This document shows, piece after piece, positions 50,458 through 59,330 of a DNA stretch of 64,000 nt (its first letter is position 1; the number at the start of each line of letters is the position of its first letter). This DNA comes from UTCFX2 sp963726375. GTDB lineage: Bacteria > Chloroflexota > Anaerolineae > Anaerolineales > UBA4823. The notes beneath the pieces are model-generated. The model was not told the origin of the DNA. It did not search any database and saw only the letters and a program-made list of their open reading frames with translations. The stretch is from the NCBI GenBank assembly GCA_963726375.1, contig CAVSCE010000008.1, positions 186,001 to 250,000 of the forward strand. Reading direction: 5' to 3'. A program made the position numbers and the translations under genes.

Positions 50458-50670
50458 TCATGCTGCAAGCTGGCGAGCATAGTCCAGGATCGTACAGTTG
50501 TTCCAGAGCGTATCCCGCAATTCTGCCCGGATCATTTCCAGACCATAATCGATACCCGCCAGCCGGCCAAATACAGCCCAAGTCGAGTCAGCATCGTCTC
50601 CCAAATTGACCGCCTTCAAGATTCCCTCATTAAAGCTTGCTTGAACCAATGATAATCCCGGCAGCCTGCT
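50458..50670 (-). pseudogene. ADP-ribosylglycohydrolase (DraG family), C-terminal fragment
   Basis: About 65 residues reading VQASFNEGILKAVNLGDDAD, TWAVFGRLAGIDYGLE, matching the last metal-binding block of ADP-ribosylglycohydrolases (family form AVNLGDDADT, then GALAGAYYG). Nothing upstream continues the homology: the end of the peroxiredoxin-glutaredoxin gene lies there. A decayed remnant or an assembly break. Confidence 0.7.
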
Positions 50671-50676
50671 TCCACC

Positions 50677-51456
50677 TCAATCTTCGATCCCAAGCAGCTT
50701 ATTCAGTTTATTGACATCAAAATTAACAACCATGGTGCCGCGCACGTTAAAGGAAGGAGTAGTCTCGAATCCGCCTGTGAATGCGCGCACATCAGCCGCA
50801 GCCTGGCGGTCCCGTGATATGTTGACCTCACGGAATGGGATATTATTTGCCTTCAAGTAGGCTCGCGCCCGCCGGCACGCTGGACACCAATCCGTGCAGT
50901 ACATCGTCACTACAGGTTCTTCGCTTTCGACAGGCTGCTCTGCGGCCGTCTGCGGCGAGGAAGCGGGTTCAATGACCTCCTGCGGGACCGGTACACCTTC
51001 GATATCCGCCAGCACGCGGAAAAGGACTTCATTATCCGGCTGTTCATCGATATTATGAACATCCACATATCGGATCACGCCCGTCTTATCAATCACAAAT
51101 ATCGCCCGCTCACTTTTACCGTCTTCTCGCAGCACACCATACTTCTGCGCAACCGCCCCATGCGGCCAGAAATCAGAAAGCAACGGGTAAGTTATTCCTC
51201 CCAGGCTTTCTCCCCAGGCTCGCAAACAATCCTGACTGTCAACACTTATACCCAGGACCTGGGTATTTACCCGCTCGAATCGGTCCATTGCGACCTGATA
51301 CGAGGGGATCTGCGCAGTTCAGATAGGTGTCCAGGCTAACGGAAAAAACGCCAGGACGACATTTTCCTTTCCAAGGAAGTCGCTCAGGCGGGTTTTCTCG
51401 CCCAGGTGGTTATCCAATGTAAAATCAAGAGCATATTGTCCTTCTTTCAGCGCCAT
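50677..51456 (-). CDS. Candidate selenoprotein: peroxiredoxin (BCP/AhpE-like) fused to a glutaredoxin-like domain
   Basis: 259 codons from ATG 51456 with AAAGGAG ahead. The N-terminal peroxiredoxin shows YALDFTLDNHLGEKTRLSDF and FFPLAWTPI, directly followed by UGA (51319-51321, codon 46) where the family has its peroxidatic Cys (TPxC), then TAQIPSYQVAMDRF in the same frame. It continues with VLGISVDSQDCLRAWGESLG and RAIFVIDKTG. After a Pro/Glu linker (about 156-182) a glutaredoxin-like domain carries YCTDWCPACRRARAYL (CPAC, C191 and C194) and cis-Pro in ETTPSF. It should reduce peroxides with the attached domain as electron donor. The alternative is a single-base error. Confidence 0.85.
51279..51321 (-). 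promoter_or_regulatory. Candidate bacterial SECIS element of the peroxiredoxin gene
   Basis: Begins at the in-frame UGA. AUC-(A)-GGUC at bases 20-27 pairs with GACCGAU at 34-40, a 7-bp stem with one bulged A. The 6-base loop GCAAUG starts 28 bases after the UGA with G first. Spacing, loop size and the early loop G fit the bacterial SECIS consensus. Confidence 0.55.
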
Positions 51457-51519
51457 ATTATTCTCCTTTGAGAGTAATTAAGAATTTTCATATACTGCAA
51501 TCCCATCTCACACGATCCA

Positions 51520-52758
51520 TCAAGCGATCAGTGCATTTCCAGTTCGTTGATAAATTAACTTTGTGACCTGTTCCATGATCCGCTCAGCCGCTTCAGCCTT
51601 TGCCAAGAGGGGCAGCGCCTCAATGCGACCATCAGGGTAAATCAGCGTGATTCGATTTGTGTCAACGCTGAAACCAGCGTCCGGCGCCTGGATATCGTTG
51701 GCTGCAATCAGGTCCAGGTGCTTGGCTTTCAGTTTCGATTGGGCGTTCTCCAGCAAATGCTGCGTTTCAGCTGCAAATCCTACTGTGACGAGCGGCCAGC
51801 CCTGCCTTTCTCGAAAAACTGCGACCCGATTCAAAATATCTGGTGAGGGTTCAAGCTTGATCTGCGGAATTCCTGCTTCTTTCTTAATTTTTTCGGCAGC
51901 TGGAGCAACCGGACGGAAATCGGCCACCGCCGCCGCCATCACCAGCGCATGCGCGCCCGGAAGCTCCTTGAGCACTGCATCCAGCATTTCATCAGCTGTC
52001 GTGACATCTTCCCGAAGAGCGCCGGACGGGGTTTCCAAACCAGATGGACCGCAGATTAACACGACCTGGGCTCCTAAATCCAGGGCAGCCTGAGCCAGAG
52101 AAAAGCCCTGCTTCCCAGATGAACGGTTGGTGACGAACCTAACCGGATCGATTGGTTCCTGTGTGCCTCCCGCCGTTATTATCACTTTCATTCCTGCCAA
52201 TGGACCGCCGCGAGCCAAAATTTGCCTGATTTGACCCAGGAGCGCGCTGGGCTCAACCATCCGCCCTTTTCCGCTGAGCCCTGATGCCAGATGGCCTTCA
52301 GCAGGGCCGATGATGATCGCTCCGCGGGAACGCAGGATTTCCAGGTTTGCCTGCGTGGCAGGATGTTCTAACATCCCTCCATCCATGGCGGGCGCAATCA
52401 GCAGCGGGCAGCTCGCTGCCAGAGCAGTGACGTTCAGCAAGTTATCTGCCAGCCCATGTGCGAGCTTCGCGATGGTGTTTGCAGTTGCCGGCGCGATCGC
52501 CACAAGTTCGGCACCTCGGGCCAGCCCAATATGCTGAATATGACCTTCAGATCCCCACAGGTCTGCATCAAGGTAGGCTCGCCGGCCGGTGACGGATTGG
52601 AAAGTAAGCGGTGAAACAAAGTTCGCGGCTGCGGCGGTCAGTATCGTATCAACCACGCCACCCGCCTGGGTCAGTTTCGAGGCCAGATCGGCAGCCTTAT
52701 ATGCTGCGATCGACCCTGTAACTCCCAGGATAATACGTTTTCCTTGAATCGGGTTCAT
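51520..52758 (-). CDS. coaBC: Phosphopantothenoylcysteine decarboxylase / phosphopantothenate-cysteine ligase CoaBC
   Basis: Two consecutive steps of CoA synthesis. The N-terminal flavodoxin-like decarboxylase has ILGVTGSIAAYKAADL, the catalytic His region in GSEGHIQHIGLARGAEL, APATANTIAKLAHG and PAMDGGM. The CoaB ligase has ITAGGTQEPIDPVRFVTNRS and AAAVADFRP, plus a late Lys loop (EKIKKEAG). 412 residues from ATG 52758, which overlaps the stop of the upstream ydcF-like gene (ATGA). Confidence 0.95.
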   Translation of the reverse strand: MNPIQGKRIILGVTGSIAAYKAADLASKLTQAGGVVDTILTAAAANFVSPLTFQSVTGRRAYLDADLWGSEGHIQHIGLARGAELVAIAPATANTIAKLAHGLADNLLNVTALAASCPLLIAPAMDGGMLEHPATQANLEILRSRGAIIIGPAEGHLASGLSGKGRMVEPSALLGQIRQILARGGPLAGMKVIITAGGTQEPIDPVRFVTNRSSGKQGFSLAQAALDLGAQVVLICGPSGLETPSGALREDVTTADEMLDAVLKELPGAHALVMAAAVADFRPVAPAAEKIKKEAGIPQIKLEPSPDILNRVAVFRERQGWPLVTVGFAAETQHLLENAQSKLKAKHLDLIAANDIQAPDAGFSVDTNRITLIYPDGRIEALPLLAKAEAAERIMEQVTKLIYQRTGNALIA

Positions 52759-53549
52759 CCCATCCAGCCTCTCAGCCCGTAAACCCACAGGCCGAAATAT
52801 TCCTTCATCATTCGTGTTGTCAGGCTCAGGTTACTGGCGCTCGGGAACAGGTTTAAAAGAATTGAACGCCAATCCCCTCGCCAAAGCTGGTCCCACTCCA
52901 TTTGAGTGACATTATAATCGGTCGGCAAGGGAATCACCTCAAGACCTTGGGCTTCAAACAGCATTACGGCGCGCGGCATATGCCAGGCCGAACTCACCAG
53001 CAGGATCCGATCAATCCCTTTCTCCTTCAGGATTCTGGAAGTATACAGAGCATCCTCGTAAGTATTGCGCGATTCTCCTTGCAGCAAGATCGCTTCCGCT
53101 GGCACCCCCATCCAGACCAGTAAATCTGCCATGTCCTCTGCAGGTGTGGTTCGACGAGATTCCCAATCTAATAAGCCACCGCTTACCAGGATTTGCCGCG
53201 CCATTTCCTCCCGGTACAGGTGGGCGGCATAGATCACCCTGTCACCGGCGCTGTTTACTTCAACTAACTCTCGGGGCGCTTCAGGAGCATTTGTCCCACC
53301 GCCCAAAAGCACCAGGATTTCAGCATTTGGGATTTCGCCAGGTCGCGGATATCGCTGTTCCAGCGAGCGGGCCAACGCGTAGGACACCCAGCGATTTCCT
53401 CCCAGCCAGAGCAGAGCTACCGACAGAATCAGCAGCATGCGCTGAAGCTTCTCTCGCCGGGTAAGGAACAGGGATAGGATGATTAAGAAACTGGCCAACC
53501 CAAGCGGATAAACCAGGGCAGGCAGCAGCTTGGAGGCAAATTCAAACAA
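52755..53549 (-). CDS. YdcF/ElyC family (DUF218) membrane protein
   Basis: Two N-terminal membrane helices (about 10-32, 38-58), then the DUF218 domain with ILVLLGGGTNA, ILVSGGLLDW, GESRNTYEDALYT and LLVSSAWHMPRAVMLFEAQG. Family members (ElyC, SanA) act in cell-envelope assembly. 264 residues. Coupled to coaBC by a 4-bp overlap. Confidence 0.9.
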   Translation of the reverse strand: MFEFASKLLPALVYPLGLASFLIILSLFLTRREKLQRMLLILSVALLWLGGNRWVSYALARSLEQRYPRPGEIPNAEILVLLGGGTNAPEAPRELVEVNSAGDRVIYAAHLYREEMARQILVSGGLLDWESRRTTPAEDMADLLVWMGVPAEAILLQGESRNTYEDALYTSRILKEKGIDRILLVSSAWHMPRAVMLFEAQGLEVIPLPTDYNVTQMEWDQLWRGDWRSILLNLFPSASNLSLTTRMMKEYFGLWVYGLRGWMG

Positions 53550-53602
53550 GTCTAACCCTTACCTCTCTCCAGAATCAACTTACTCTGACGGAGCATTTAC
53601 GT

Positions 53603-54438
53603 TCATTCTCTGGATTGGATGCTGATCAACCGATCAAATCCTGCCAGATCCGCCAATACGTCAACAGCAGCATATGGAAATCTAGCAAGAGCAGCAGCTT
53701 TCAAGGCCGCCCCCTGCCTGGCTTCGATCTCCAGCAAGGCTAAACCACCTGCCGCCAGCCATCTGGGTAGCTGGTCAAGCAGCTTTTCGATCAGGCGCAG
53801 CCCATCTGGGCCGCCGTCCAGGGCAAGGCGAGGCTCACATTTTACCACTTTCAATCCGTCTAAGTCCTGAGAAGGGATATAAGGCAGGTTTGCTGCAATC
53901 AAGTCAAAAGCATCACCCACAGCAGGAATCAAATCCGCATGATACAAAACAAATCCGCCCATCCAGGCAGTAGCGGGCAGCGTTGGACCGCGCAACTCGC
54001 AAGGCTTCGAAAGAGATATCGGAAGCTGTCACGCTCAGGTCAGGGCAATTTGCAGCCAGGGCGATGGCTATACACCCGCTTCCTGTTCCCACATCTGCGG
54101 CGCGACTACAGCCTGGATGCTCTTTGAGCCAGCCGAGGGCACGCTCAACCAGCAGCTCCGTTTCCGGTCGCGGGATTAGTACCGCCGGAGAAAGGAAAAA
54201 ATCCAATCCATAGAATTCCCATTCCCCCAGGACATATGGAAGCGGTTCGCCTGACCCCAGGCGCTGCAACCATTCTTTCAGCTGGTCTTGCTGGTCAATC
54301 GTCAGGCTGAGTTCTGGATGGGCAAGCACCCAGGAACGCTGAGCGCCCCAGCAGACGTGCCAGGATGACCTGTGCATCCAACCCTGCTGAATCGCTCAAG
54401 CCGGTTAAGTGTTCTCGTATCTTGATTTCCCAGGACAT
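53603..54438 (-). CDS. prmC: Release-factor glutamine methyltransferase PrmC, two frameshifts
   Basis: Methylates the GGQ glutamine of release factors, including the product of prfA just upstream. The N-terminal helical domain starts MSWEIKIREHLTGL at ATG 54438. SAM-binding motifs are LIPRPETELLVE and AADVGTGSGCIAIALA, and the active-site motif reads AANLPYIPS, that is NLPY instead of the usual NPPY. Frame changes near 54335 and 53955. About 278 residues. The prfA-prmC order is a classical operon. Confidence 0.92.
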
Positions 54439-54468
54439 CAGGGGTTCAATAGCCTGCCTTCGACGGGT

Positions 54469-55530
54469 TTACTCCGTCACCGAAGCCAGCCGATCGGACT
54501 CGTCGCGCAGTGTTAGCTCATCGACAAATTCGTCGATATCGCCTTCCATCACAGCAGAGAGGTTGTAATTGGAGAGATTGATGCGGTGATCGGTGACGCG
54601 CGATTGGGGATAGTTGTACGTCCGGATCTTTTCCGCCCGCTCCCCGGAGCCCACCTGTGACCGGCGATCTTCTTCCCGCTCCAGGCGCATTCTTTCCTGC
54701 TCGAGCTCGTAAAGACGGGCGCGCAGGATGCTCATCGCCCGCAGCCGGTTCTGGAGCTGCGAGCGCTCGTCCTGGCAAGCCACCACCATCCCAGTCGGGA
54801 TATGGGTTATACGGACGGCAGTGGCGTTTTTTTGGACGTTTTGACCACCCGCCCCGGCGGATTTATAGACGTCTGTCCGGAGATCGCTTTCAGGGATATA
54901 GACCTCAACCTCTCCCACCTCTGCAAGCACGGCTACTGTCGCCGTAGAAGTATGGATCCGCCCGGACGATTCGGTAACCGGCACGCGCTGGACCCTGTGA
55001 ACGCCAGATTCGTACTTCATCCTTGAATAGACGCCGTTTCCCTTGATCAGGAAGATGATCTCTTTATAACCGCCGATCCCAATTTCGTTTGCCGAGAGCA
55101 CCTCGACCGACCAGCCCTGGCGTTCTGCGTAGCGGCTGTACATGCGGAAAAGATCAGCGGCAAACAGCGCGGCTTCATCTCCGCCGGTCCCGGCTCGTAT
55201 TTCGACGATCACATTTCGCTGGTCGCGCGGGTCTTTGGGCACGAGCAGGCTTTTGATTTCACTATCAAGCTGTTCGAGCTTAGGCAGGACTTCGATCAGC
55301 TCTGCCTCCGCAAGCTGCCGCAGCTCCTGATCTTCACTTTCCTGGAGAAGCCGGGCTTCTTCCAGCTGCGAAGCCGCCTGACGGTACAGCCGCGCCTTTT
55401 CTACGATCTGCTCCAGACTGGCGCGCTCCATTCCTAGCTCCGCGGCGCGCTGGTAATTGTTGCCGACTTCCATCAACTCCCGGCTTATTTCTTCGTATCT
55501 GCATTCAATTGCAGCAATCTTATCTAACAT
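54469..55530 (-). CDS. prfA: Peptide chain release factor 1 (RF1)
   Basis: Terminates translation at UAA and UAG. The codon-recognition motif is PVT in RVPVTESSGRIHTST (the P-x-T loop of RF1, not the SPF of RF2), and GGQ lies in YKSAGAGGQNVQKNATA near residue 230. 353 residues, complete and without frameshift. AGGAAG lies 5 bases before the ATG. Its leader contains a strong hairpin (55545-55577) downstream of an extended -10 promoter. RF1 does not read UGA, so it would not compete at the two candidate Sec codons. Confidence 0.96.
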   Translation of the reverse strand: MLDKIAAIECRYEEISRELMEVGNNYQRAAELGMERASLEQIVEKARLYRQAASQLEEARLLQESEDQELRQLAEAELIEVLPKLEQLDSEIKSLLVPKDPRDQRNVIVEIRAGTGGDEAALFAADLFRMYSRYAERQGWSVEVLSANEIGIGGYKEIIFLIKGNGVYSRMKYESGVHRVQRVPVTESSGRIHTSTATVAVLAEVGEVEVYIPESDLRTDVYKSAGAGGQNVQKNATAVRITHIPTGMVVACQDERSQLQNRLRAMSILRARLYELEQERMRLEREEDRRSQVGSGERAEKIRTYNYPQSRVTDHRINLSNYNLSAVMEGDIDEFVDELTLRDESDRLASVTE

Positions 55531-55544
55531 GGCTTCCTGGGTCT

Positions 55545-55577
55545 AAATCTGCCGGGTCTGAAAGGCCCGGCAGATTT
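55545..55577. repeat. Perfect 12-bp inverted repeat in the prfA leader
   Basis: Arms aaatctgccggg (55545-55556) and cccggcagattt (55566-55577), loop of 9. It lies 15 bp before the prfA ATG and downstream of the likely -10 box, so it should be in the mRNA leader; the Shine-Dalgarno site is left free. Not followed by a T-tract in the prfA direction. Confidence 0.75.
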
Positions 55578-55605
55578 GAAAAATAGAGTTTTGTTCAACG
55601 TGTAA

Positions 55606-55614
55606 ATTATACCA
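55606..55614 (-). promoter_or_regulatory. Extended -10 promoter for prfA-prmC-ydcF-coaBC
   Basis: On the minus strand TGGTATAAT (TGnTATAAT), with TATAAT at 55606-55611, directly after the terminator of the upstream gene. Leader of about 70 nt to the prfA ATG. No -35 match is needed with an extended -10. Confidence 0.55.
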
Positions 55615-55645
55615 AAAATCGGGGCCTTGCTTTCGCAAGGCCCCG
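55614..55645 (-). terminator. Rho-independent terminator of the secreted-protein gene
   Basis: 11-bp stem (55620-55630 with 55635-55645) with a GAAA tetraloop on the minus strand, followed by five T. It lies 31 bp past the stop of the gene at 55677. Confidence 0.88.
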
Positions 55646-55676
55646 AATATCTTACACAATCAGCCTGGTAACAGGT

Positions 55677-56298
55677 TTAGTACTGGTACCGGAAGGCGCA
55701 GCCGACGGGGGTGTAGTAGGAGCGAATGCGATAGTAGTACACACCGCAGCCGTAGTTGAAGTAGCCGGCATACAGGAAGGCATAGTGCCAGTTCGGGTGG
55801 CGCAAATTCATGGAGGTCCCGAAGGGATACAGGTACTTGAAGTAGGTGACCTTTTCCATGGTGGGCTCGCCAGCGGCGACGCGCATCAGGTTGGAGTACG
55901 GGCCTACGAGCTTGCCGCACTTGTTGGTGTAATAGCGGTCGACAACCTTGTCCCAATGGAGGGCGCAGGAGGTCTGCCAGCAGGGGGTGAAGGTCAGACG
56001 GACGTTGCTGGCCATGACCAGACTCACCGCTGCTCTGGACACCATCGCACTGCCAGGTGGTCCGTTTGTAGATGTCGCTCATGACCGTGAAGACTTTAAC
56101 TTCGGGGCTGCTCTTATCACCCGCCGGGATGGTCAGGTAATAGAACTGCTCGGTCGCTGAGGAGCCTTCGAGTTTCATGTAAACATCATAGCCGGATTTG
56201 TTGATGATAGTCAGGCGGACCATAGCGGTCGGAATTGCTGCCATCAACAGCGTGGAGGCCAAAATGGCCAACAGAACGAGCAAAGAAACTTTCTTCAT
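55677..56298 (-). CDS. Secreted protein of unknown function, Tyr/Cys-rich C-terminal half, one frameshift
   Basis: Signal peptide MKKVSLLVLLAILASTLLMA, then VRLTIINKSGYDVYMKLEG, a beta-sheet style start. After a frame change near 56035 the protein continues MASNVRLTFTPCWQTSCAL, YYTNKCGKLVGPY, and a Tyr-rich end (YAGYFNYGCGVYYYRIRS). About 206 residues with six or seven cysteines likely to form disulfides. No family recognised. Own promoter and terminator, so monocistronic. Confidence 0.75.
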
Positions 56299-56353
56299 CT
56301 GTCATTCTCCTTTTTATAAGGTTTGTTAAATTTCCCTTCATCAGGGTATCGAG

Positions 56354-56383
56354 AGTATAGCACAGCTCTTAATCAGGAGTCAA
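56354..56383 (-). promoter_or_regulatory. Sigma-70 promoter of the secreted-protein gene
   Basis: On the minus strand TTGACT (56378-56383), 18 bases, TATACT (56354-56359). Leader of about 48 nt to the ATG at 56298, which has AAAAAGGAG ahead. Confidence 0.72.
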
Positions 56384-56489
56384 TACTTTTCGTAACCAAT
56401 TTTGGGTATATTCTTAACTGTTTGTTTAACCTTGGGGCGCTTTTTTTGCCAGATTCGGTCAATTCACCCTCTCTGAGGGCTCGTTTTCA

Positions 56490-56537
56490 CAAAAAAGGCC
56501 TCCCACCTCTGTTAAAGAAACCAGAAAATGGGAAGCC
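56490..56537 (-). terminator. Likely terminator of the TPR lipoprotein gene
   Basis: 9-bp stem with one G-U pair (56497-56505 with 56529-56537), a loop of 23, then six T on the minus strand. It lies about 45 bp past the TPR gene stop. Confidence 0.65.
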
Positions 56538-56583
56538 TCGGCAAGACTAGAGTGAGCTCAAGCTTGTCAGCTCGAAATCATCG

Positions 56584-57651
56584 TTATTCAAAAGGCGTTG
56601 GTGATGGGCCCGGGGTAGGGGTGGGCAGCGTGGGAATTTCCGTGACTAAGCCTTGCGCAATCTTCGTAAGATCCTCTTCCTTGGAAAGCTCGAGGGCTTT
56701 TTGGGCGTCGGCCAGCGCCTGCTCAGAAGTCCCCAAGATCGGAAACAGCAGTGCCCTTTGAATAAGATACTTCGCCCCTTCCGGATTCAGCTCGATCGCT
56801 TTTGAGAAATCCTCAAAAGCCCTGACCAGGTTTTGTTTAAACGACTGGCATAAGCCGCGGTTGAAATAGCTTTCGGCGTTCTGGTCGTCAAAGGCGATCA
56901 CCTGATTAAAATCGGCGATGCAGAAGTCGATGTAGGAATCGTCGTTGACACTGTTATAAGCCTGCATATACGCCTGACCGCGGTTGAAGTATGCCTCAGG
57001 ATCGTCCGGGGTCATTTCAATGACTTTCGAAAAATCTGCAAGCGCCTCTGGATATTGCTGTGACAGAATATAAGCGATCGCCCGGTTGGTGTATGCTTTT
57101 GTATAATCCGGCTGCAGCTCGATTGCTTTTGTATGGTCTTTAATTGACTGGGCATTTTGAGATTTTTGTGCCCAGGCCACACCGCGCGCGTTGTAAGCCT
57201 TGGCGGACACTGGATCGTAATTGATCGCGAAGTTGAAATCTGCGATGGCTTCATCCTGCTTGTTGATCGTGCTATAGGCAACCCCCCGCTCGATATAGGC
57301 TTCCGGGTTTGTGGGGTCCATCTGGACAGCGTCGGAAAATTTTGCAATCGCTGCGTCCACCTGTTCATCAATCCGCAGCTGGATGCCCTCGAAGATCAGG
57401 GTGTCGTAGGGGCTCAACGTTTCCGTCGGTGTTGGAGCTGCAGTCGGAATTTCAGGTTCAATCGTCGCCGTCGGAACCGGACGGAGGGTGGGAGTTGCGA
57501 CCGGGACAGATGCTTCTTCCTGTCCTTCGTTCGGATCGATAACTATTTCCTGTTCAGTCGGTTTTGCGTTCAAAGCCCCTGAACAGGCCGAGATCAATAG
57601 GCTTACCATGATCAAGAACACAATAAACCGGAATCGCTTCTGTTTTATCAT
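56584..57651 (-). CDS. TPR-repeat lipoprotein
   Basis: Signal ending LLISAC (Cys 23), Thr/Pro-rich linker (about 45-80), then about seven tetratricopeptide repeats with the canonical A-(x)-Y-x-R-G/A and P-x-A-Y positions (for example PEAYIERGVAYSTINKQDEA, AKAYNARGVAWA, PEAYFNRGQAYMQ), and a Pro/Thr tail. 355 residues. It probably serves as an extracytoplasmic protein-binding scaffold. Intact frame throughout. Confidence 0.92.
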   Translation of the reverse strand: MIKQKRFRFIVFLIMVSLLISACSGALNAKPTEQEIVIDPNEGQEEASVPVATPTLRPVPTATIEPEIPTAAPTPTETLSPYDTLIFEGIQLRIDEQVDAAIAKFSDAVQMDPTNPEAYIERGVAYSTINKQDEAIADFNFAINYDPVSAKAYNARGVAWAQKSQNAQSIKDHTKAIELQPDYTKAYTNRAIAYILSQQYPEALADFSKVIEMTPDDPEAYFNRGQAYMQAYNSVNDDSYIDFCIADFNQVIAFDDQNAESYFNRGLCQSFKQNLVRAFEDFSKAIELNPEGAKYLIQRALLFPILGTSEQALADAQKALELSKEEDLTKIAQGLVTEIPTLPTPTPGPSPTPFE

Positions 57652-57848
57652 AGCTGTGATGCTCCTAATTTAATATTTATTGGTTTTCATGCGACCCTGG
57701 TCGATCGCTCTTTCGAACAGGCCCTATATTATCCCACCAATTAATGGTGATCGCAAGGGCGTTAGCATGAGCCCGAGATGAACCCATGATTAAGAGAAAA
57801 GCCAGGGTTCACCGTAGAATTTTTAATGCAAAGGAATAATTCACGCCA

Positions 57849-59304
57849 TTAGAATAACTGGAGGACCGCCTGAGCTGCAAGGTAGAGCAAAGGCGCCGAA
57901 AAGATGCTCAATAACACCACGCTGATTGCGCTGAGATAAGCCGTTGCCTGCAGCCACGGTTCTCGCCGTACTTCGGGTTCCCCCGCACGCATGTACATGA
58001 TTACCACCACCCTGAGGTAGTAGTACGCCGAAACCAGCGAGGTCAGCACACCAATCAGAGCCAATCCCACGAAACCGCCTTCTAACACTGTCCGGAACAG
58101 GAAGAACTTGCCGACAAAACCCAGCGTCGGTGGGACGCCTGTAAACGAGAACATCGCTACAGCCATAACCGCCGCCAAGGCCGGATGCTTTTGCCCCAAT
58201 CCAGCGTAATCCTCCAGCTCAAGCCCGCGTTCGCCGGATTTTTCGAGAGCGATTACCACCGCCCAGGCTGCAAAATTAGTAAACGCATACGCTACCAGAT
58301 AGAAAAGCGCCGAGGCGACTGCGTCTGCCGAGACATTTTCTTTTCCTAATGGGACAAGCGCCATCATGATGTAACCGGCATGCGCGATGCTGGAGTATGC
58401 CAGCATTCGTTTGATGTTCCGCTGGGCAATCGCCGCAAAATTCCCCAGAATCATGGTGAGGGCAGACAGCCCCCACAGGATCGGGACTAAATCCTCCGAT
58501 AAGACCGGAAAGGCCAATCCAAACACTCTCAGCAAAGCCGCAAACCCGGCTGCCTTTGCGCCCACTGCCATAAATGCGGTAACCGAGCTGGGCGCTCCCT
58601 GGTAGACATCCGGGGTCCACATATGGAACGGCACCACCGCGACCTTGAAACCCAAACCAACCAGGATCAGAGCTGCCCCAGCCAACATCAGTGGAGCGCT
58701 GTACTGCCCGGCCTGGACCGCCGAGACGATCGCCTTCAACGAAGTGGATCCGTTTGACCCATAGACCAGCGCTGTGCCGAACACCAGAAAGCCAGATGAA
58801 TAGGACCCCAGAAGGAAATACTTGATTGCAGCCTCTTCAGAGCTTTCCCTCGGCACAGCGATTCCAGCCATCACATAAAGCGGGATCGAAAGCAGCTCCA
58901 ACGCCAGGAATATCATGATCAGGTCTGAGGACATGCTCATCAGCATCATCCCGGAGATTGAGAACATCAGCAGGACATAATATTCGCCGCGCTCGATCTC
59001 GATCCGCTTGAGATAATCGAAGGATAATGCAATCCCGGCCAGGCCGCTGCCAAGCAGCAGCAGGCTGACAAAGTTGGCGAAGTCATCCACGACAACCATC
59101 CCACCAAATCCCTCTGTGGGACTGCCAAATCTGGCTATCACAAAGAACCGCACTGACCACCAGCCCGAGGGCAGCCAGGGAAGCCGTGATCCATTTGCTT
59201 TTCTTTGGGACAGCCAGGTCAACCAACACCAGCACGCATGCCCAAACCGTCAGGATGATGACGGGTAGAATTGCCCCAATGGAAACCTGAAGGTCGTTCG
59301 TCAT
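57849..59304 (-). CDS. nuoN: NADH-quinone oxidoreductase subunit N, one frameshift
   Basis: Antiporter-like membrane subunit of complex I: ELLSIPLYVMAG, KYFLLGSYSSGFLVFG, LVGLGFKVAVVPFHMWTPDVYQGAP (key Lys in the membrane helix) and MLAYSSIAHAGYIMMAL. About 480 residues, fourteen helices. The frame changes near 59140 between LGLVVSAV and RFFVIARFG. Start ATG 59304 (MTNDLQVSIGAIL). Last gene of the nuoJKLMN run, 26 bp after nuoM. Confidence 0.95.
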
Positions 59305-59330
59305 AACGCTGCTCCGCATCTACTCCCGGC

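Noticed and set aside
29675..51456. UGA reassigned to an amino acid throughout the genome
   Set aside because: UGA ends many genes at sensible places, including 4-bp overlaps such as the one between the small protein and mutY, and all other Cys and Trp positions use standard codons.
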